A DNA stretch of 64,000 nt, from NCBI GenBank assembly GCA_964442355.1, contig CAYTZS010000001.1:81024-145023 (forward strand), in the 5' to 3' direction. Positions 1 through 9,427 of the stretch are shown one piece after another (the first letter of the stretch is position 1; the number at the start of each line of letters is the position of its first letter). A program made the position numbers and the translations under genes. This DNA is from UBA6168 sp964442355 (GTDB lineage Bacteria; Bacteroidota; Bacteroidia; Chitinophagales; Saprospiraceae). A model generated the notes under the pieces. That model worked only from the letters and a program-made list of their open reading frames with translations. It did no database searches and had not been told where the DNA came from.

Positions 1-111
1 GTGAAACTGGAGCTGTCCACCCCCAGCCGCGCTGGCATCCTGCTCCCTGCCGAACCCACTGAGGGCGAAGAGATACTAATGCTGGTGATGCCCGTGATGT
101 TGAGCAATTGA
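1..111 (+). CDS. dnaN: DNA polymerase III beta clamp, C-terminal end (partial)
   Basis: Frame 1 is open from the window edge to a TGA at 109-111 and gives 36 residues. The stretch STPSRAGILLPAE followed by EEILMLVMPVML and a final SN matches how Bacteroidota sliding clamps end. The clamp encircles DNA and tethers the replicative polymerase. The start lies outside the window. A tandem-word repeat begins directly after the stop. The call rests on memory of the family C-terminus over a short segment, so confidence is moderate. Confidence 0.68.
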   Translation: MKLELSTPSRAGILLPAEPTEGEEILMLVMPVMLSN

Positions 112-220
112 TGTTCTACTATTGCTGTACCGTTGAATTGCTTTATTGCTACATGATTTCGCAACCTTGTTGTTCAATTGTCCCGCTGAAACAATACAGC
201 AATACAACAATGAGGCAATG
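112..220 (+). repeat. Tandem-word inverted repeat A, between dnaN and the ABC exporter
   Basis: The left arm (about 118-152) contains TATTGCTGTA and TTTATTGCTA. The right arm (188-220) reads CAATACAG, CAATACAA, CAATGAGG, CAATGAA, a period of 8. The arms are imperfect reverse complements. The right arm runs into the ATG at 218, so it forms the leader of the exporter gene. Confidence 0.6.
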
Positions 221-2032
221 AATCCCTTCCTCCGCCTGCTTTCCCACCTGAAAAACTACAAGCCGCTGCTTGTGGGAAACATCGTGTGCAACCTGCTCAT
301 GGTCGCATTCTCGGTGGTGAGCATCCCGGCCATCATCCCGTTCCTCAACATCCTGCTCGACCAGCAGCCGCTCGTGACAGCAGCGCCCGATACGCTCACG
401 CTCGACAATGCGAAGGAGCACGTCAATTTTTACCTCAGCCAAATCATAGCCGAAAATGGCAAGCGCACGGCACTGGCCTACGCCCTCGGCCTCGTATTGG
501 TGCTGTATTTTTTCAAAAACATCTTCCGCTACTTGTCGCAATTCTTCCTCTCGCCCGTGCGCAACGGCGTTGTGCGGGACATCCGGCAGGAGCTGTACGA
601 CAAAATGCTGGCGCTGCCCCTCGCCTACTTCTCCGAGGAGCGAAAAGGCGACCTGCTGGCCCGCATGTCCGTGGACGTGCAGGAGGTCGAGTCGAGCATC
701 CTCAACGTGCTGGAGAGCATCATCCGGGAGCCGCTGATGATTGTCGGCGCTTTCGGGTTCATGGTGTATGTCAACCCAAACATGACGCTGTTCGTGCTGG
801 TGCTGCTGGCCTTTACGGGGCTGGTCATCGGGCGGGTGGGCAAGCTGCTCAAGCGGCAGTCGAGGCTGGTGCAGGAGCGGCTCGGCGGGCTGCTCTCGAT
901 GATGGAAGAGGGCATCGGCGGGTTGCGCATCATCAAGGGGTTCAATGCGGAGGGGTTCCAGTCCGACCATTTCCGAAGGGAAAACAACGAGTACCGCAGG
1001 CTGCTGGTGCGGCTGCTCTGGCGACGTGACCTTTCGTCGCCGCTCACCGAGTTCCTCGGCGTGGCAACAGTAGCCGTGCTTATCTGGTACGGTTACAACG
1101 AGGTGGACAAAGGGCAGCTCACTGTGCCCACGTTCTTCGCCTTGTTACTGGCATTTTTTAGCATGATTGAACCAGCGAAGAAGTTTGCCGCCGCATTTTA
1201 CAACGTGCAAAAAGGCATGGCCGCCGTGGAACGCATTGACAGCATCCGGCAAGCCGATTTGCGGATTTTGGAAAAACCAGACGCCAAGCCCATATCCAGT
1301 TTTCAGGAAAAAATAGAGCTGCGAAACGTCGGTTTTGCTTATGCAAACAGCAACCGCAGTGCTGTGGAAGATATTAACTTGACCATTGCGAAGGGGAAAA
1401 TCGTGGCGCTAGTCGGGCCATCTGGTGCCGGCAAAAGCACCCTCGCCGACCTGCTCCCTCGCTTCTATGACGTGACCTCCGGTGAAATCCTACTCGATGG
1501 CACCAACATCACGGACTATCGCCTGCGTGACCTCCGCTCGCTGATGGGCATCGTGACGCAGGAGCCGGTGCTGTTCAACGACACCATTTTCAACAACATC
1601 GCCTTCGGCATGACGGGCGTTACGCAGGCCGCCGTGGAGCAGGCCGCCCGCATCGCACATGCCCACGACTTCATCCTCGCCACCCCGAACGGCTACCAGA
1701 CCAACATCGGAGACCGTGGCGTGAAACTCAGCGGTGGCCAGCGCCAACGACTCACGCTAGCCCGCGCTGTGCTGGCCAATCCGCCCATCCTCATCCTCGA
1801 CGAGGCCACTTCCGCCCTCGATTCCGAGTCGGAGCGGCTGGTGCAAGATGCCCTCGATGTGTTGATGAAAAACCGCACGAGTATCGTCATTGCCCACCGC
1901 CTAAGCACGGTGCAGCACGCCGACGAAATCGTGGTGATGAAGGATGGAAAAATCATCGAGCGAGGTTCGCACGACGAACTTATGCTTCGGGGTGGGGAAT
2001 ACGAGAAGCTGGTAGAACTGCAGTCGTTTTGA
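218..2032 (+). CDS. ABC exporter, MsbA-like (fused permease and ATPase)
   Basis: A type IV ABC half-transporter of 604 residues; two copies would form the working exporter in the inner membrane, typically for lipids or drugs. The N-terminal 320 residues hold about six membrane segments. The ATPase half shows Walker A GPSGAGKST near residue 400, signature LSGGQ near 504, Walker B ILILDEATS near 525 and the switch histidine in IAHRLS near 561. I chose the ATG at 218 because the 24 codons upstream come from the tandem-word repeat and do not look like protein. MsbA-type lipid A-core flipping is one option; the substrate cannot be told from sequence. Confidence 0.9.
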   Translation: MNPFLRLLSHLKNYKPLLVGNIVCNLLMVAFSVVSIPAIIPFLNILLDQQPLVTAAPDTLTLDNAKEHVNFYLSQIIAENGKRTALAYALGLVLVLYFFKNIFRYLSQFFLSPVRNGVVRDIRQELYDKMLALPLAYFSEERKGDLLARMSVDVQEVESSILNVLESIIREPLMIVGAFGFMVYVNPNMTLFVLVLLAFTGLVIGRVGKLLKRQSRLVQERLGGLLSMMEEGIGGLRIIKGFNAEGFQSDHFRRENNEYRRLLVRLLWRRDLSSPLTEFLGVATVAVLIWYGYNEVDKGQLTVPTFFALLLAFFSMIEPAKKFAAAFYNVQKGMAAVERIDSIRQADLRILEKPDAKPISSFQEKIELRNVGFAYANSNRSAVEDINLTIAKGKIVALVGPSGAGKSTLADLLPRFYDVTSGEILLDGTNITDYRLRDLRSLMGIVTQEPVLFNDTIFNNIAFGMTGVTQAAVEQAARIAHAHDFILATPNGYQTNIGDRGVKLSGGQRQRLTLARAVLANPPILILDEATSALDSESERLVQDALDVLMKNRTSIVIAHRLSTVQHADEIVVMKDGKIIERGSHDELMLRGGEYEKLVELQSF

Positions 2033-2034
2033 CG

Positions 2035-4005
2035 CTACTTCACGATTTCGTACTCTGTCCGCCGATTCTGTCGCCTACCCTCCTCTGAGTCATTGCTAGC
2101 CGCAGGTACCGTTTCACCGAAACCCTTGAACTTCAAGCGACTGGCATCAATGCCGTTTTGGGTCAGGTAGTCGTGAACCGCCTTTGCCCGGTCAGTTGAC
2201 AACTTTAGGTTGTCAGCATCTGAGCCGACATTGTCTGTGTGGCCGTTGATTTGAATTTTCAGCGAGGGGTTCTCATCCAGCAACTTTTTCAGACGGGCCA
2301 GCTCCACGAGGCTTTCCTGCCGGAGCGCCGCAGAACCCGTTTCGAAGAAGACGTTTTTCAGGACGATTGGCTTGGCCACTGGTGCATTTCCAGCATCTGG
2401 CAAGCCAGTAGGCACGGGCGTCAATGCGATGTTCAGCTGAAAAGGTTTGTCCACCGTGCCCGGTTCGGTGAGGGCAAAGTTTTCGGAGTAAAACAGGTAT
2501 TTTTCCTTGGAAACATTGAGGGCGTAGTTGCCGCCAGCAGGCAGCGTGACGAGGAATTCCCCATCAGCCTCTGTGGTTGCAGCAGCGTAAACTTTGCCGG
2601 AACCTAGTTCCACGAACTCCACTTGGGCAACGATGCTTTTCTTCGTCACAGCATCCGTCACGGCAGCCTCCACGTAGGTGACGGGCTGCGGCCTGAACTG
2701 AACAGGCAGTTCGAAGCTGTAAATATCTGTCGTACCCTTTCCTTGAGGGTTGTCAAAGGAGGAAGTGCCTTTTTTCACGTTGAGCACATCGGTGGCGAAG
2801 TAGGCCGTCGTACCATCCAAACTAACCGAAAGTGCCCCTTCGTTGCCATCTGAATTGATGGGATAACCAAGGTTTTGCGGCTCACCCCAAGTGCCATCAG
2901 CTTGCTTGCGAGAGAGGTACAGGTCGAAGCCTCCCATGCCGGGGTGGCCATTGGACATGAAGTAAAGCGTTTGTCCATCGGCGTGCATAAACGGCGATTG
3001 CTCTTCGCCGGGCGTGTTCACCGGGGCACTAATGTTTTTTGGTTCACCCCACTTGCCGTTGGGCTGTCGTTGGCTCAACCAGATGTCCTTGCCACCTTTG
3101 CCGCCGCTGCGTTCAGAGGTAAAAAACAGCGCTTTACCATCACTCGAAAGGCTAGGCTGCGACTCCCAGCCGGGCGTGTTCACTGGGGCACCGAGATTGC
3201 GCACTGCCGTCCACTTGCCATTTTTCAGCTCCGCAAAAAATAGGTCGCAGCCACCAACACCATCTCGGCGGTGGCAGGCAGTGAAGACAAGGAACTTGCC
3301 ATCGGCGCTGATGCTCTGCGCACCTTCGTTGTTGGGAGTGTTCACGGCTTCCATCGGTTTGCCGGGCTGCCATTCACCATTCACCTTTTTGCTGCTGTAG
3401 AAGTCTTCCTGTCCACCCCGAAAAGCGGTGTAAATCAACACTTCTCCATCGGCAGTCAGTGTGGGCAAGTATTCGGCATCGGGCGTGTTGACGTTTGGAC
3501 CGAGGTTTTTTGGCTCAAACGGCACAGGGTTCTTGTAAGCTTCCGCAGCAAACTTGACGTTGCGGAGGTAGGATTCGGCCTTAGCCTTGCGGCTTGGGCT
3601 TATTTTGGGAGCATTAGTCAAAAAATATTCGAAATGCGCCGCCGATTCATCGTATTTGTCGAGGTCAAACTCCACAATGGCGAGGCTGTAAAAAACCCCT
3701 GGCTCGTAAGTAGAGTCAATGGCGAGGGCCTTTTCGTAGCCCCGCTCTGCTTCATCCAATTTTAGTTGCTGGTTCTTGACATTGGCCCACTGGATTTGGG
3801 CATCAATAAAACTGGGATCCAATTTCAGCGCCTTTTCAAAATCCTCAACCGCATCATCGAACTGTTCAAGGTTGGCCATGCGCATTCCACGGTCGTAGAT
3901 GGTTTTTAGCTTGTCATTGGCTGTTTTGGTGGTGGTGAATTTCTTTTGGGCAAATGCTTGTGAGCAGAGGACAAGAAACAGGAAAAGGCTTAGAAATCGA
4001 ATCAT
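2035..4005 (-). CDS. PorE-like OmpA-family protein (TPR, PD40 propeller, CPD-like, OmpA)
   Basis: The product has 656 residues: a signal peptide ending near SQAFAQ (about residue 20), TPR helices (about 30-130), a beta-propeller of PD40 repeats with recurrent VNTP(G/N/D)xE stretches (about 180-400), a carboxypeptidase-regulatory-like domain (about 445-520) and a C-terminal OmpA peptidoglycan-binding domain with NGHTDNVGSDADN and RRQNRRTE. This order is that of PorE, a periplasmic component of the type IX secretion system in Porphyromonas that bridges to peptidoglycan. Bacteroidota carry many paralogues, so the T9SS role is inference. The ATG at 4005 is chosen because it starts the signal peptide. 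The stop lies 2 bp from the convergent ABC exporter stop. Confidence 0.85.
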   Translation of the reverse strand: MIRFLSLFLFLVLCSQAFAQKKFTTTKTANDKLKTIYDRGMRMANLEQFDDAVEDFEKALKLDPSFIDAQIQWANVKNQQLKLDEAERGYEKALAIDSTYEPGVFYSLAIVEFDLDKYDESAAHFEYFLTNAPKISPSRKAKAESYLRNVKFAAEAYKNPVPFEPKNLGPNVNTPDAEYLPTLTADGEVLIYTAFRGGQEDFYSSKKVNGEWQPGKPMEAVNTPNNEGAQSISADGKFLVFTACHRRDGVGGCDLFFAELKNGKWTAVRNLGAPVNTPGWESQPSLSSDGKALFFTSERSGGKGGKDIWLSQRQPNGKWGEPKNISAPVNTPGEEQSPFMHADGQTLYFMSNGHPGMGGFDLYLSRKQADGTWGEPQNLGYPINSDGNEGALSVSLDGTTAYFATDVLNVKKGTSSFDNPQGKGTTDIYSFELPVQFRPQPVTYVEAAVTDAVTKKSIVAQVEFVELGSGKVYAAATTEADGEFLVTLPAGGNYALNVSKEKYLFYSENFALTEPGTVDKPFQLNIALTPVPTGLPDAGNAPVAKPIVLKNVFFETGSAALRQESLVELARLKKLLDENPSLKIQINGHTDNVGSDADNLKLSTDRAKAVHDYLTQNGIDASRLKFKGFGETVPAASNDSEEGRRQNRRTEYEIVK

Positions 4006-4143
4006 GTTATTTGGAAGCAAGATTTTGATTGGCAACTGAAGTTGATTGTATTGTCGAGACGGCATTTGTCGTCAACCGTTTGCAGCCAAGCACAAGAGAA
4101 ACGCCCGAAAAGCTACGGAGATTGCTGCGGCCTTCACAAAATT

Positions 4144-4174
4144 AAAAAAGGCCACCGTTGTAGCGGCAGCCTTT
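4144..4174 (-). terminator. Rho-independent terminator of the TPR gene
   Basis: Read on the minus strand, AAAGGCTGCCG and CGGTGGCCTTT form an imperfect stem over a 6-base loop, followed by TTTTTT. It lies 24 bp past the stop of the gene at 4198-5226. Confidence 0.65.
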
Positions 4175-4197
4175 CATTTTCATTTTGCATTGCGATT

Positions 4198-5226
4198 TCA
4201 CGCAATGGCTTCCAATATGTCAGCTGCTTTTTTGAAACCAAGCTCAGCTGCTTCCTTGAAGTCATTCACAAAGCCGCTTTCGCCAGCTTTTTGGCGAGCC
4301 AAGCCCCTGTTGAAAAACTGCTCGGCTTTCGAAGGCGCTTCTTCCCGCTGTATTTCAAAGCCAATCATGTTGTTGTAAATCTTCACGGCATCATTGTACT
4401 GACCAATCTCGTACAAAGCCTTGCCATAGTTGAAAAGCACGTTCTTCTGCCATTTGTAGTTCGGATCGTCCTGCGTGAAGTGGCGATTGGTCACCAGTTT
4501 CAGCTCAAAAATGGCCTTCTCAAACTCGCTGAGTTGGAGGTGCAACTCACCTTTTAGCCTGCGAGCACTCCAATATACTGGCTGGTGCGGGATGGACTTG
4601 GCAATGGCAATTTCCAAGTCAGCCAATGCTCCTTGAATATCATTTTTCTTCACCTTGGTATTTGCACGACCCCAGTAGGCATCGGGCATATTCGGATTGA
4701 TGTCAATGCTTTTTGTGAAATCGTACATGGCATCGTCAAAGTTGCGCAACCGATAGTTCACGTAACCCCGGCGTTCGTAAGCAAGGGCATGGCGCTCGAA
4801 TTTGTCGATGGCACGGTTCAGCGAGTTCATGGCTTCTTCCTCCATGCCTTTTTCCTTGACCAACTCACGACCTTGGATGAAGGCTTGGGTAGCCGACTTG
4901 TCGCCCGCAGGCTCAATGACCCGCTGGTCAACAATTTTACCCTCTTGGATGACCCATGCCTTCAGGTCGCCAGCCACGGCATAGCCAGCCACGTACTCAA
5001 GCAGGTTGAGGGTGTTCTTCCAACTTTTTTCAGGGCACTCTTTGATGTAACGAGGAATGGAAAGGATGAAGGATTCTTCTTGGAAAACCTCTTCCGCTTT
5101 GAGGAGGATGTCATTGCGGTAATAATTCTCCGTTCGGTGCTGATACAACTTCAACACTTGCTCATAACTTCTGGGATTGCCAAACTCAAGGCAACCGGAG
5201 AGGATAGTTTTGTACGTGGCGTTCAT
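4198..5226 (-). CDS. TPR-repeat protein
   Basis: A soluble protein of 342 residues with no clear signal peptide. From about residue 120 on it has tetratricopeptide repeats, for example ALAYERRGYVNYRLRNFDD and YWGRANTKVKKNDIQGALA, each with the usual small residues at the helix contacts. The first 110 residues are not repeats and are not recognised. TPR arrays mediate protein-protein contacts; no enzymatic motif is visible. It lies upstream of the PorE-like gene on the same strand, but a terminator separates them, so no shared operon is implied. Confidence 0.7.
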   Translation of the reverse strand: MNATYKTILSGCLEFGNPRSYEQVLKLYQHRTENYYRNDILLKAEEVFQEESFILSIPRYIKECPEKSWKNTLNLLEYVAGYAVAGDLKAWVIQEGKIVDQRVIEPAGDKSATQAFIQGRELVKEKGMEEEAMNSLNRAIDKFERHALAYERRGYVNYRLRNFDDAMYDFTKSIDINPNMPDAYWGRANTKVKKNDIQGALADLEIAIAKSIPHQPVYWSARRLKGELHLQLSEFEKAIFELKLVTNRHFTQDDPNYKWQKNVLFNYGKALYEIGQYNDAVKIYNNMIGFEIQREEAPSKAEQFFNRGLARQKAGESGFVNDFKEAAELGFKKAADILEAIA

Positions 5227-5727
5227 TTCGCTGCTGTTTTTTTCGCTGTTAAAAAATTTGTTTTCCGACTGTTGTGTAGTTCCTCAAGCACCGGCTGAGT
5301 AATCCTTTCTTCTTAAACATGAGTTTGTCTTGCTGTAACGCTTTTACCGGTAAGCAAAAAATGCAATCTTTACAGCCAATTTGTATCAGTAAGAATTTTA
5401 CTCGCTACAGTCTTCTCAATAGTATTCTTTCACAAACGCTCCTATGGGAAAGGAGCTCAATTCTAGGTGTGCATCACAAAAAAGCATAGGAGCTACAAAA
5501 GTCGAAAAAAAAAATAAACAACCAAATTTATTGGCAGAAAAAGTGAAAAAATAGTTTTTGGAATAAAAAAGCTGTCTTGAAAAGTTATTGATACCACTCC
5601 TTTTGCGATACAAGCCATTTTCATTTCAAAACCTTACGAAATGTCGTTTCATTTAATTTTGACGCAGCCAACGAACCTACCATTTTTTTGCGCTCAGTGT
5701 TCTTTCGGCAGTCACTTACCATTCCGT
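5227..5727. other. AT-rich spacer without a recognised gene
   Basis: About 500 bp between divergent genes. It contains A-rich runs around 5500-5580 and a short minus-strand open frame at 5416-5613 whose product (F/Y/S-rich, no domain) is not convincing. I see no RNA fold or remnant that I can name. Confidence 0.5.
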
Positions 5728-5735
5728 ACCTTTGC
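5728..5735 (+). promoter_or_regulatory. Bacteroidota -7 box for the enoyl-CoA hydratase operon
   Basis: TACCTTTG matches the TAnnTTTG consensus of the primary Bacteroidota sigma factor and lies 32 bp upstream of the ATG at 5768. The -33 TTG is not clear. Confidence 0.5.
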
Positions 5736-5767
5736 CATGCTGAACAACGAATAAAAATCCTAACCGC

Positions 5768-6538
5768 ATGGATAAGACCCAACAAGGTGCCGTTTCGCTT
5801 TCTGTGAAAAACGGCGTCGCTATTATCGAATTTTCGCACCCCGCCCAAAACTCGCTGCCAAGCAGGCTGCTCTCCGAACTAGTAAAGGCCATTGAAGCAG
5901 CCGGGGCCGATAAAAACTCGCATATCGTCGTGCTGCGCAGTGCTGGCGACCGCACATTCTGTGCCGGGGCCAGTTTCGACGAACTTTCGGCCATCCGTGA
6001 CTTCGAGACAGGCAAGCGCTTCTTTCTCGGCTTCGCCAACGTCATCAACGCCATGCGGCGCTGCCCCAAGCTGATCATCGGGCGGGTACAAGGTAAAGCC
6101 GTTGGCGGAGGCGTGGGACTTGCCGCCGCCGCCGACTATTGCATGGCGACCCAATGGGCGACCGTTCGCCTCAGTGAATTGGCCGTGGGCATCGGCCCAT
6201 TCGTGGTGGGGCCTGCTTGTGAACGTAAACTGGGCCTATCGGCTTTCAGCCAAATGGCCATCAACGCCACTGAGTGGCAAACGGCATACTGGGCAAAAGA
6301 AAAAGGGCTATTCACTGAGGTATTCGAGAAAGTGGAGCAAATGGACGACTACTTGGAGCGTTTCACCCAAACCCTCGTCAACTCCAGCCCGGAGGCCATG
6401 CAGGAACTGAAGCAAATTTTCTGGCAGGGCGCCGAACATTGGGACACCCTGCTCGATCAGCGGGCGGCCATCAGCGGGCGGCTGGTGCTGTCCGATTTCA
6501 CACGAAATGCGATTGAGGCGTTTAAAGCAAAATCTTGA
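5768..6538 (+). CDS. Enoyl-CoA hydratase/isomerase family protein
   Basis: A crotonase-fold protein of 256 residues. Such enzymes act on acyl-CoA thioesters, often adding water to 2-enoyl-CoA in fatty or amino acid breakdown. Visible family marks are the oxyanion-hole stretch with CAGASFDELSAI (about 59-70) and the glycine-rich QGKAVGGGVGLAAAADYCMA (about 109-128). The position used by the first catalytic glutamate in hydratases is occupied differently (LAAAADY), so a hydratase reaction is not certain; a methylglutaconyl-CoA hydratase-like role in leucine breakdown would fit the neighbouring branched-chain E1 gene. It ends 25 bp before that gene. Confidence 0.82.
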   Translation: MDKTQQGAVSLSVKNGVAIIEFSHPAQNSLPSRLLSELVKAIEAAGADKNSHIVVLRSAGDRTFCAGASFDELSAIRDFETGKRFFLGFANVINAMRRCPKLIIGRVQGKAVGGGVGLAAAADYCMATQWATVRLSELAVGIGPFVVGPACERKLGLSAFSQMAINATEWQTAYWAKEKGLFTEVFEKVEQMDDYLERFTQTLVNSSPEAMQELKQIFWQGAEHWDTLLDQRAAISGRLVLSDFTRNAIEAFKAKS

Positions 6539-6563
6539 AACCGAATTTGCACCTAACCAAATC

Positions 6564-8636
6564 ATGATTTTGAGCAAAACCAATATCAAAAAAGATACCC
6601 TTCAGACCGCTTTCCGCCACATGGCAACAGCCAAGTGCATGACGGAAGTTTATGAGGAGAACTTCAAATTCGTAGCAAAGTACGTGCATGCCACCAGCCG
6701 GGGTCACGAGGCAGCGCAGATAGCCTTGGGTCTTCAACTTCAGCCACAGGACTGGGTAGCCCCTTACTACCGCGATGACTCCATATTGCTTTCCATTGGC
6801 ATGAAGCCCTACGACCTCATGCTCCAACTCATGGCCAAGCGGGACGACCCCTTCTCCGGTGGTCGCAGCTACTACTCACACCCTAGTCTTCGTGACGACG
6901 ATAAGCCTAAAATACCGCACCAGTCCTCTGCCACTGGCATGCAGGCCATACCGACGACGGGGGTGGCGATGGGGCTTCAGTATTTGGAGGTTGCCAACCA
7001 ATCACCAATCACCAATCACCAATCACCAATCGCAGTTTGTTCTTTGGGCGATGCCTCCGTCACGGAAGGCGAGGTGGCCGAAGCGCTGCAAATGGCCGCA
7101 CTCAAACAGCTGCCTATCCTATACTTCGTGCAGGACAACGGCTGGGACATCTCCGCCAATGCCGCCGAAACCCGTGCGCAAGATGCCGCCGAGTATGTCC
7201 GGGGCTTCCATGGCATCGAGGCACGCCGCATGGATGGAAGCGACTTCATGGCCTGCTACGCCACTTTGCAAGAAGTCATCGAAACAATGCGGCGAGAGCG
7301 CAGGCCGTTCCTCGTACACGCCAAAGTGCCACTGCTCAACCACCACACTTCCGGAGTGAGGAAGGAATGGTACCGCGACGATTTGGAGGAAGCGCAAAGC
7401 CGCGACCCGTACCCTATTTTTCGAAAACAGTTGTTGGAGGAAGGATTTTCCGAAGGAGATTTGAAAAAAATAGAAGCTGAGGCCCGAAAAATAGTTGAAG
7501 CTGACTTCGAAAAAGCCAAAGCCGCCGAAGACCCACACCCCTCCGACCTCTACACCCACGACTTCGCCCCGACGCCCATCACCGAAGAGCAGGGCGAGCG
7601 GGAGCCAGCCAACGGTGAGGTGAAGGTGATGGTGGACTGCGCACTTTTCGCCATTGATGAACTGATGCACAAGCACCCGGAATGCTTGCTGTACGGTCAA
7701 GACGTTGGCCGCAGGCTCGGTGGCGTGTTCCGGGAGGCGGCCACGTTGGCCGAGAAGTTCGGCGACCACCGGGTGTTCAACACGCCCATCCAAGAGGCGT
7801 TTATCATCGGCAGCACGGTGGGCATGAGCGCTGTTGGGCTGAAGCCCATCGTGGAAGTGCAGTTCGCCGACTACATCTGGCCGGGGCTGAACCAGCTCTT
7901 CACCGAGGTGAGCCGCTCGTGCTACCTTTCCAATGGCAAATGGCCCGTGAGCTGCATTATCCGGGTGCCCATCGGAGCCTACGGCAGCGGCGGGCCATAC
8001 CATTCGAGCAGCGTGGAGTCGGTTTTGACAAATATCCGGGGCATCAAAATCGCCTACCCCAGCAACGGCGCCGACCTGAAAGGGCTGATGAAAGCAGCCT
8101 ATTACGACCCAAATCCAGTCGTCATTTTGGAACATAAAGGTTTGTACTGGTCAAAAGTGCATGGCACGGAAGCTGCCCGCTGCATCATGCCCGCCGAGGA
8201 TTATGTGTTGCCTTTCGGCAAAGCCCGCACTGTGGTTTCCGCTTCACAAAATGAGGTGGAAAAAGGCCGCTCGATGGCCGTCATCACCTACGGCATGGGC
8301 GTACACTGGGCGCTGAACGCCGCCAAGCAATACCCTGGCCGGGTGGAGGTACTCGACCTGCGCACCCTGTACCCGCTCGACGAAGCAGCCATGTACGAGG
8401 CCGCCAAGCGCCACGGAAAATGCCTCGTGGTGACGGAAGAACCAGTGAACAGCACCTTCGCCCAAAGCATCGCCGCCCGCATTTCTGAAAACTGTTTTCA
8501 ATGGTTGGATGCACCCGTGAGGACGCTCGGCGCCAAGAACATGCCTGCTGTGCCGCTCAACGAAACACTCGAACGGGAGATGATTCCTTCCATTGAGAAG
8601 GTGGCGGCTGCGATGGGCGACTTGTTGGATTGGTAA
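6564..8636 (+). CDS. Fused E1 alpha-beta 2-oxoacid dehydrogenase (branched-chain type)
   Basis: This 690-residue protein fuses the thiamine-diphosphate E1 alpha part (about 1-330) with the E1 beta transketolase-like part (about 350-690). It is the decarboxylating component of a 2-oxoacid, probably 2-oxoisovalerate, dehydrogenase complex. The ThDP/metal motif GDASVTEGE is near residue 162 and the beta part starts around MVDCALFAIDELM. Fused E1 is common in Bacteroidota. The ATG at 6564 leaves a 25-bp gap after the hydratase gene; an earlier in-frame start would overlap it. Four perfect CACCAAT copies are inserted in frame just before the ThDP motif (NQSPITNHQSPI), an unusual place. A dihydrolipoyl dehydrogenase (E3) is encoded at 35973-37376. 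Confidence 0.88.
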   Translation: MILSKTNIKKDTLQTAFRHMATAKCMTEVYEENFKFVAKYVHATSRGHEAAQIALGLQLQPQDWVAPYYRDDSILLSIGMKPYDLMLQLMAKRDDPFSGGRSYYSHPSLRDDDKPKIPHQSSATGMQAIPTTGVAMGLQYLEVANQSPITNHQSPIAVCSLGDASVTEGEVAEALQMAALKQLPILYFVQDNGWDISANAAETRAQDAAEYVRGFHGIEARRMDGSDFMACYATLQEVIETMRRERRPFLVHAKVPLLNHHTSGVRKEWYRDDLEEAQSRDPYPIFRKQLLEEGFSEGDLKKIEAEARKIVEADFEKAKAAEDPHPSDLYTHDFAPTPITEEQGEREPANGEVKVMVDCALFAIDELMHKHPECLLYGQDVGRRLGGVFREAATLAEKFGDHRVFNTPIQEAFIIGSTVGMSAVGLKPIVEVQFADYIWPGLNQLFTEVSRSCYLSNGKWPVSCIIRVPIGAYGSGGPYHSSSVESVLTNIRGIKIAYPSNGADLKGLMKAAYYDPNPVVILEHKGLYWSKVHGTEAARCIMPAEDYVLPFGKARTVVSASQNEVEKGRSMAVITYGMGVHWALNAAKQYPGRVEVLDLRTLYPLDEAAMYEAAKRHGKCLVVTEEPVNSTFAQSIAARISENCFQWLDAPVRTLGAKNMPAVPLNETLEREMIPSIEKVAAAMGDLLDW
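6996..7030 (+). repeat. In-frame heptamer array B (CACCAAT x4) inside the E1 gene
   Basis: Positions 7003-7030 are four perfect CACCAAT units, preceded by the variant AACCAAT at 6996-7002. Seven is not a multiple of three, so the encoded peptide cycles through frames and reads NQSPITNHQSPI. The reading frame is kept. Confidence 0.9.
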
Positions 8637-8647
8637 AAAATTCTTCC

Positions 8648-9346
8648 ATGAAAAAATTCCTTCTGCTTCACGGCGCTCTCGGCGCTGCATCTATGATGGA
8701 GCCGCTCGGCGAGCGGCTCTACGGGGGCAATGGGATTCACGTCCTCAATTTCTCTGGGCACGGCGGTGCATCATTCGCCGAAGGCTTCGGCATTGAGCAA
8801 TTCACAGCCGAGGTGCTCGACTTTTTGGACAAAAACGGCCTCGAAACGGTGGATATCTTCGGCTACAGCATGGGCGGCTACGTGGCATTGAACCTTGCCC
8901 GGTTGTACCCAGCGCGGGTTGGCAAAATCGTCACACTCGCCACCAAGTTCGACTGGACGCCGGAAGGAGCCGAGCGGGAGTCGAAGATGCTCGACCCAGA
9001 GAAAATCGAAGCCAAAATACCCGCCTTCGCTAATCAGTTGCGGGAGCGCCATGCCCCAAACGACTGGAAGGTTTTGCTCAAAAAAACGGCTGAGATGATG
9101 CTCGAACTCGGCCAGCACCCACCGTTGACGACAGCCGTTCTGAAAGAAATCAAGCACGCTGTCCTTGTCTGCCTCGGTGACAACGACCAAATGGTGAGTT
9201 TGGCAGAGACACAGCGAACAGCAGAATCCCTGCCCAACGCTAAAATGAAAGTTTTGGAACAAACCCCGCACCCTTTTGAAAAAGTGGACATGGGTGCTTT
9301 GGCTACAGCAATAAGTTCGTTTTTACTCGCCGACAAAAACAATTAA
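8648..9346 (+). CDS. Alpha/beta-fold hydrolase
   Basis: A protein of 232 residues starting MKKFLLLHGALGA, with the oxyanion HG near residue 8, the nucleophile elbow GYSMGG (Ser near 74), the acid residue in LGDNDQMV and the histidine in TPHPFEKV near the C-terminus. That is a complete Ser-Asp-His triad in the usual order. It resembles small esterases and MenH-like hydrolases; the substrate is unknown. The gene starts 11 bp after the E1 stop and is probably co-transcribed. An alternative TTG start at 8630 would overlap E1. Confidence 0.82.
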   Translation: MKKFLLLHGALGAASMMEPLGERLYGGNGIHVLNFSGHGGASFAEGFGIEQFTAEVLDFLDKNGLETVDIFGYSMGGYVALNLARLYPARVGKIVTLATKFDWTPEGAERESKMLDPEKIEAKIPAFANQLRERHAPNDWKVLLKKTAEMMLELGQHPPLTTAVLKEIKHAVLVCLGDNDQMVSLAETQRTAESLPNAKMKVLEQTPHPFEKVDMGALATAISSFLLADKNN

Positions 9347-9427
9347 GCCAATTTCCTTTTTGAATTCCCGCCTTCGCCTTACATTTTCGGCCACTTTCAC
9401 AACTAAACGAAAAACAAACATTCAATT

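Noticed and set aside
5416..5613. Small minus-strand frame in the 5.2-5.7 kb spacer
   Set aside because: Phe/Ser/Tyr-rich product from AT-rich DNA with no domain, start signal or conservation that can be judged.
7003..7030. Possible CRISPR-like repeat
   Set aside because: The heptamers are directly adjacent without spacers and lie inside a gene frame; no cas genes are near.
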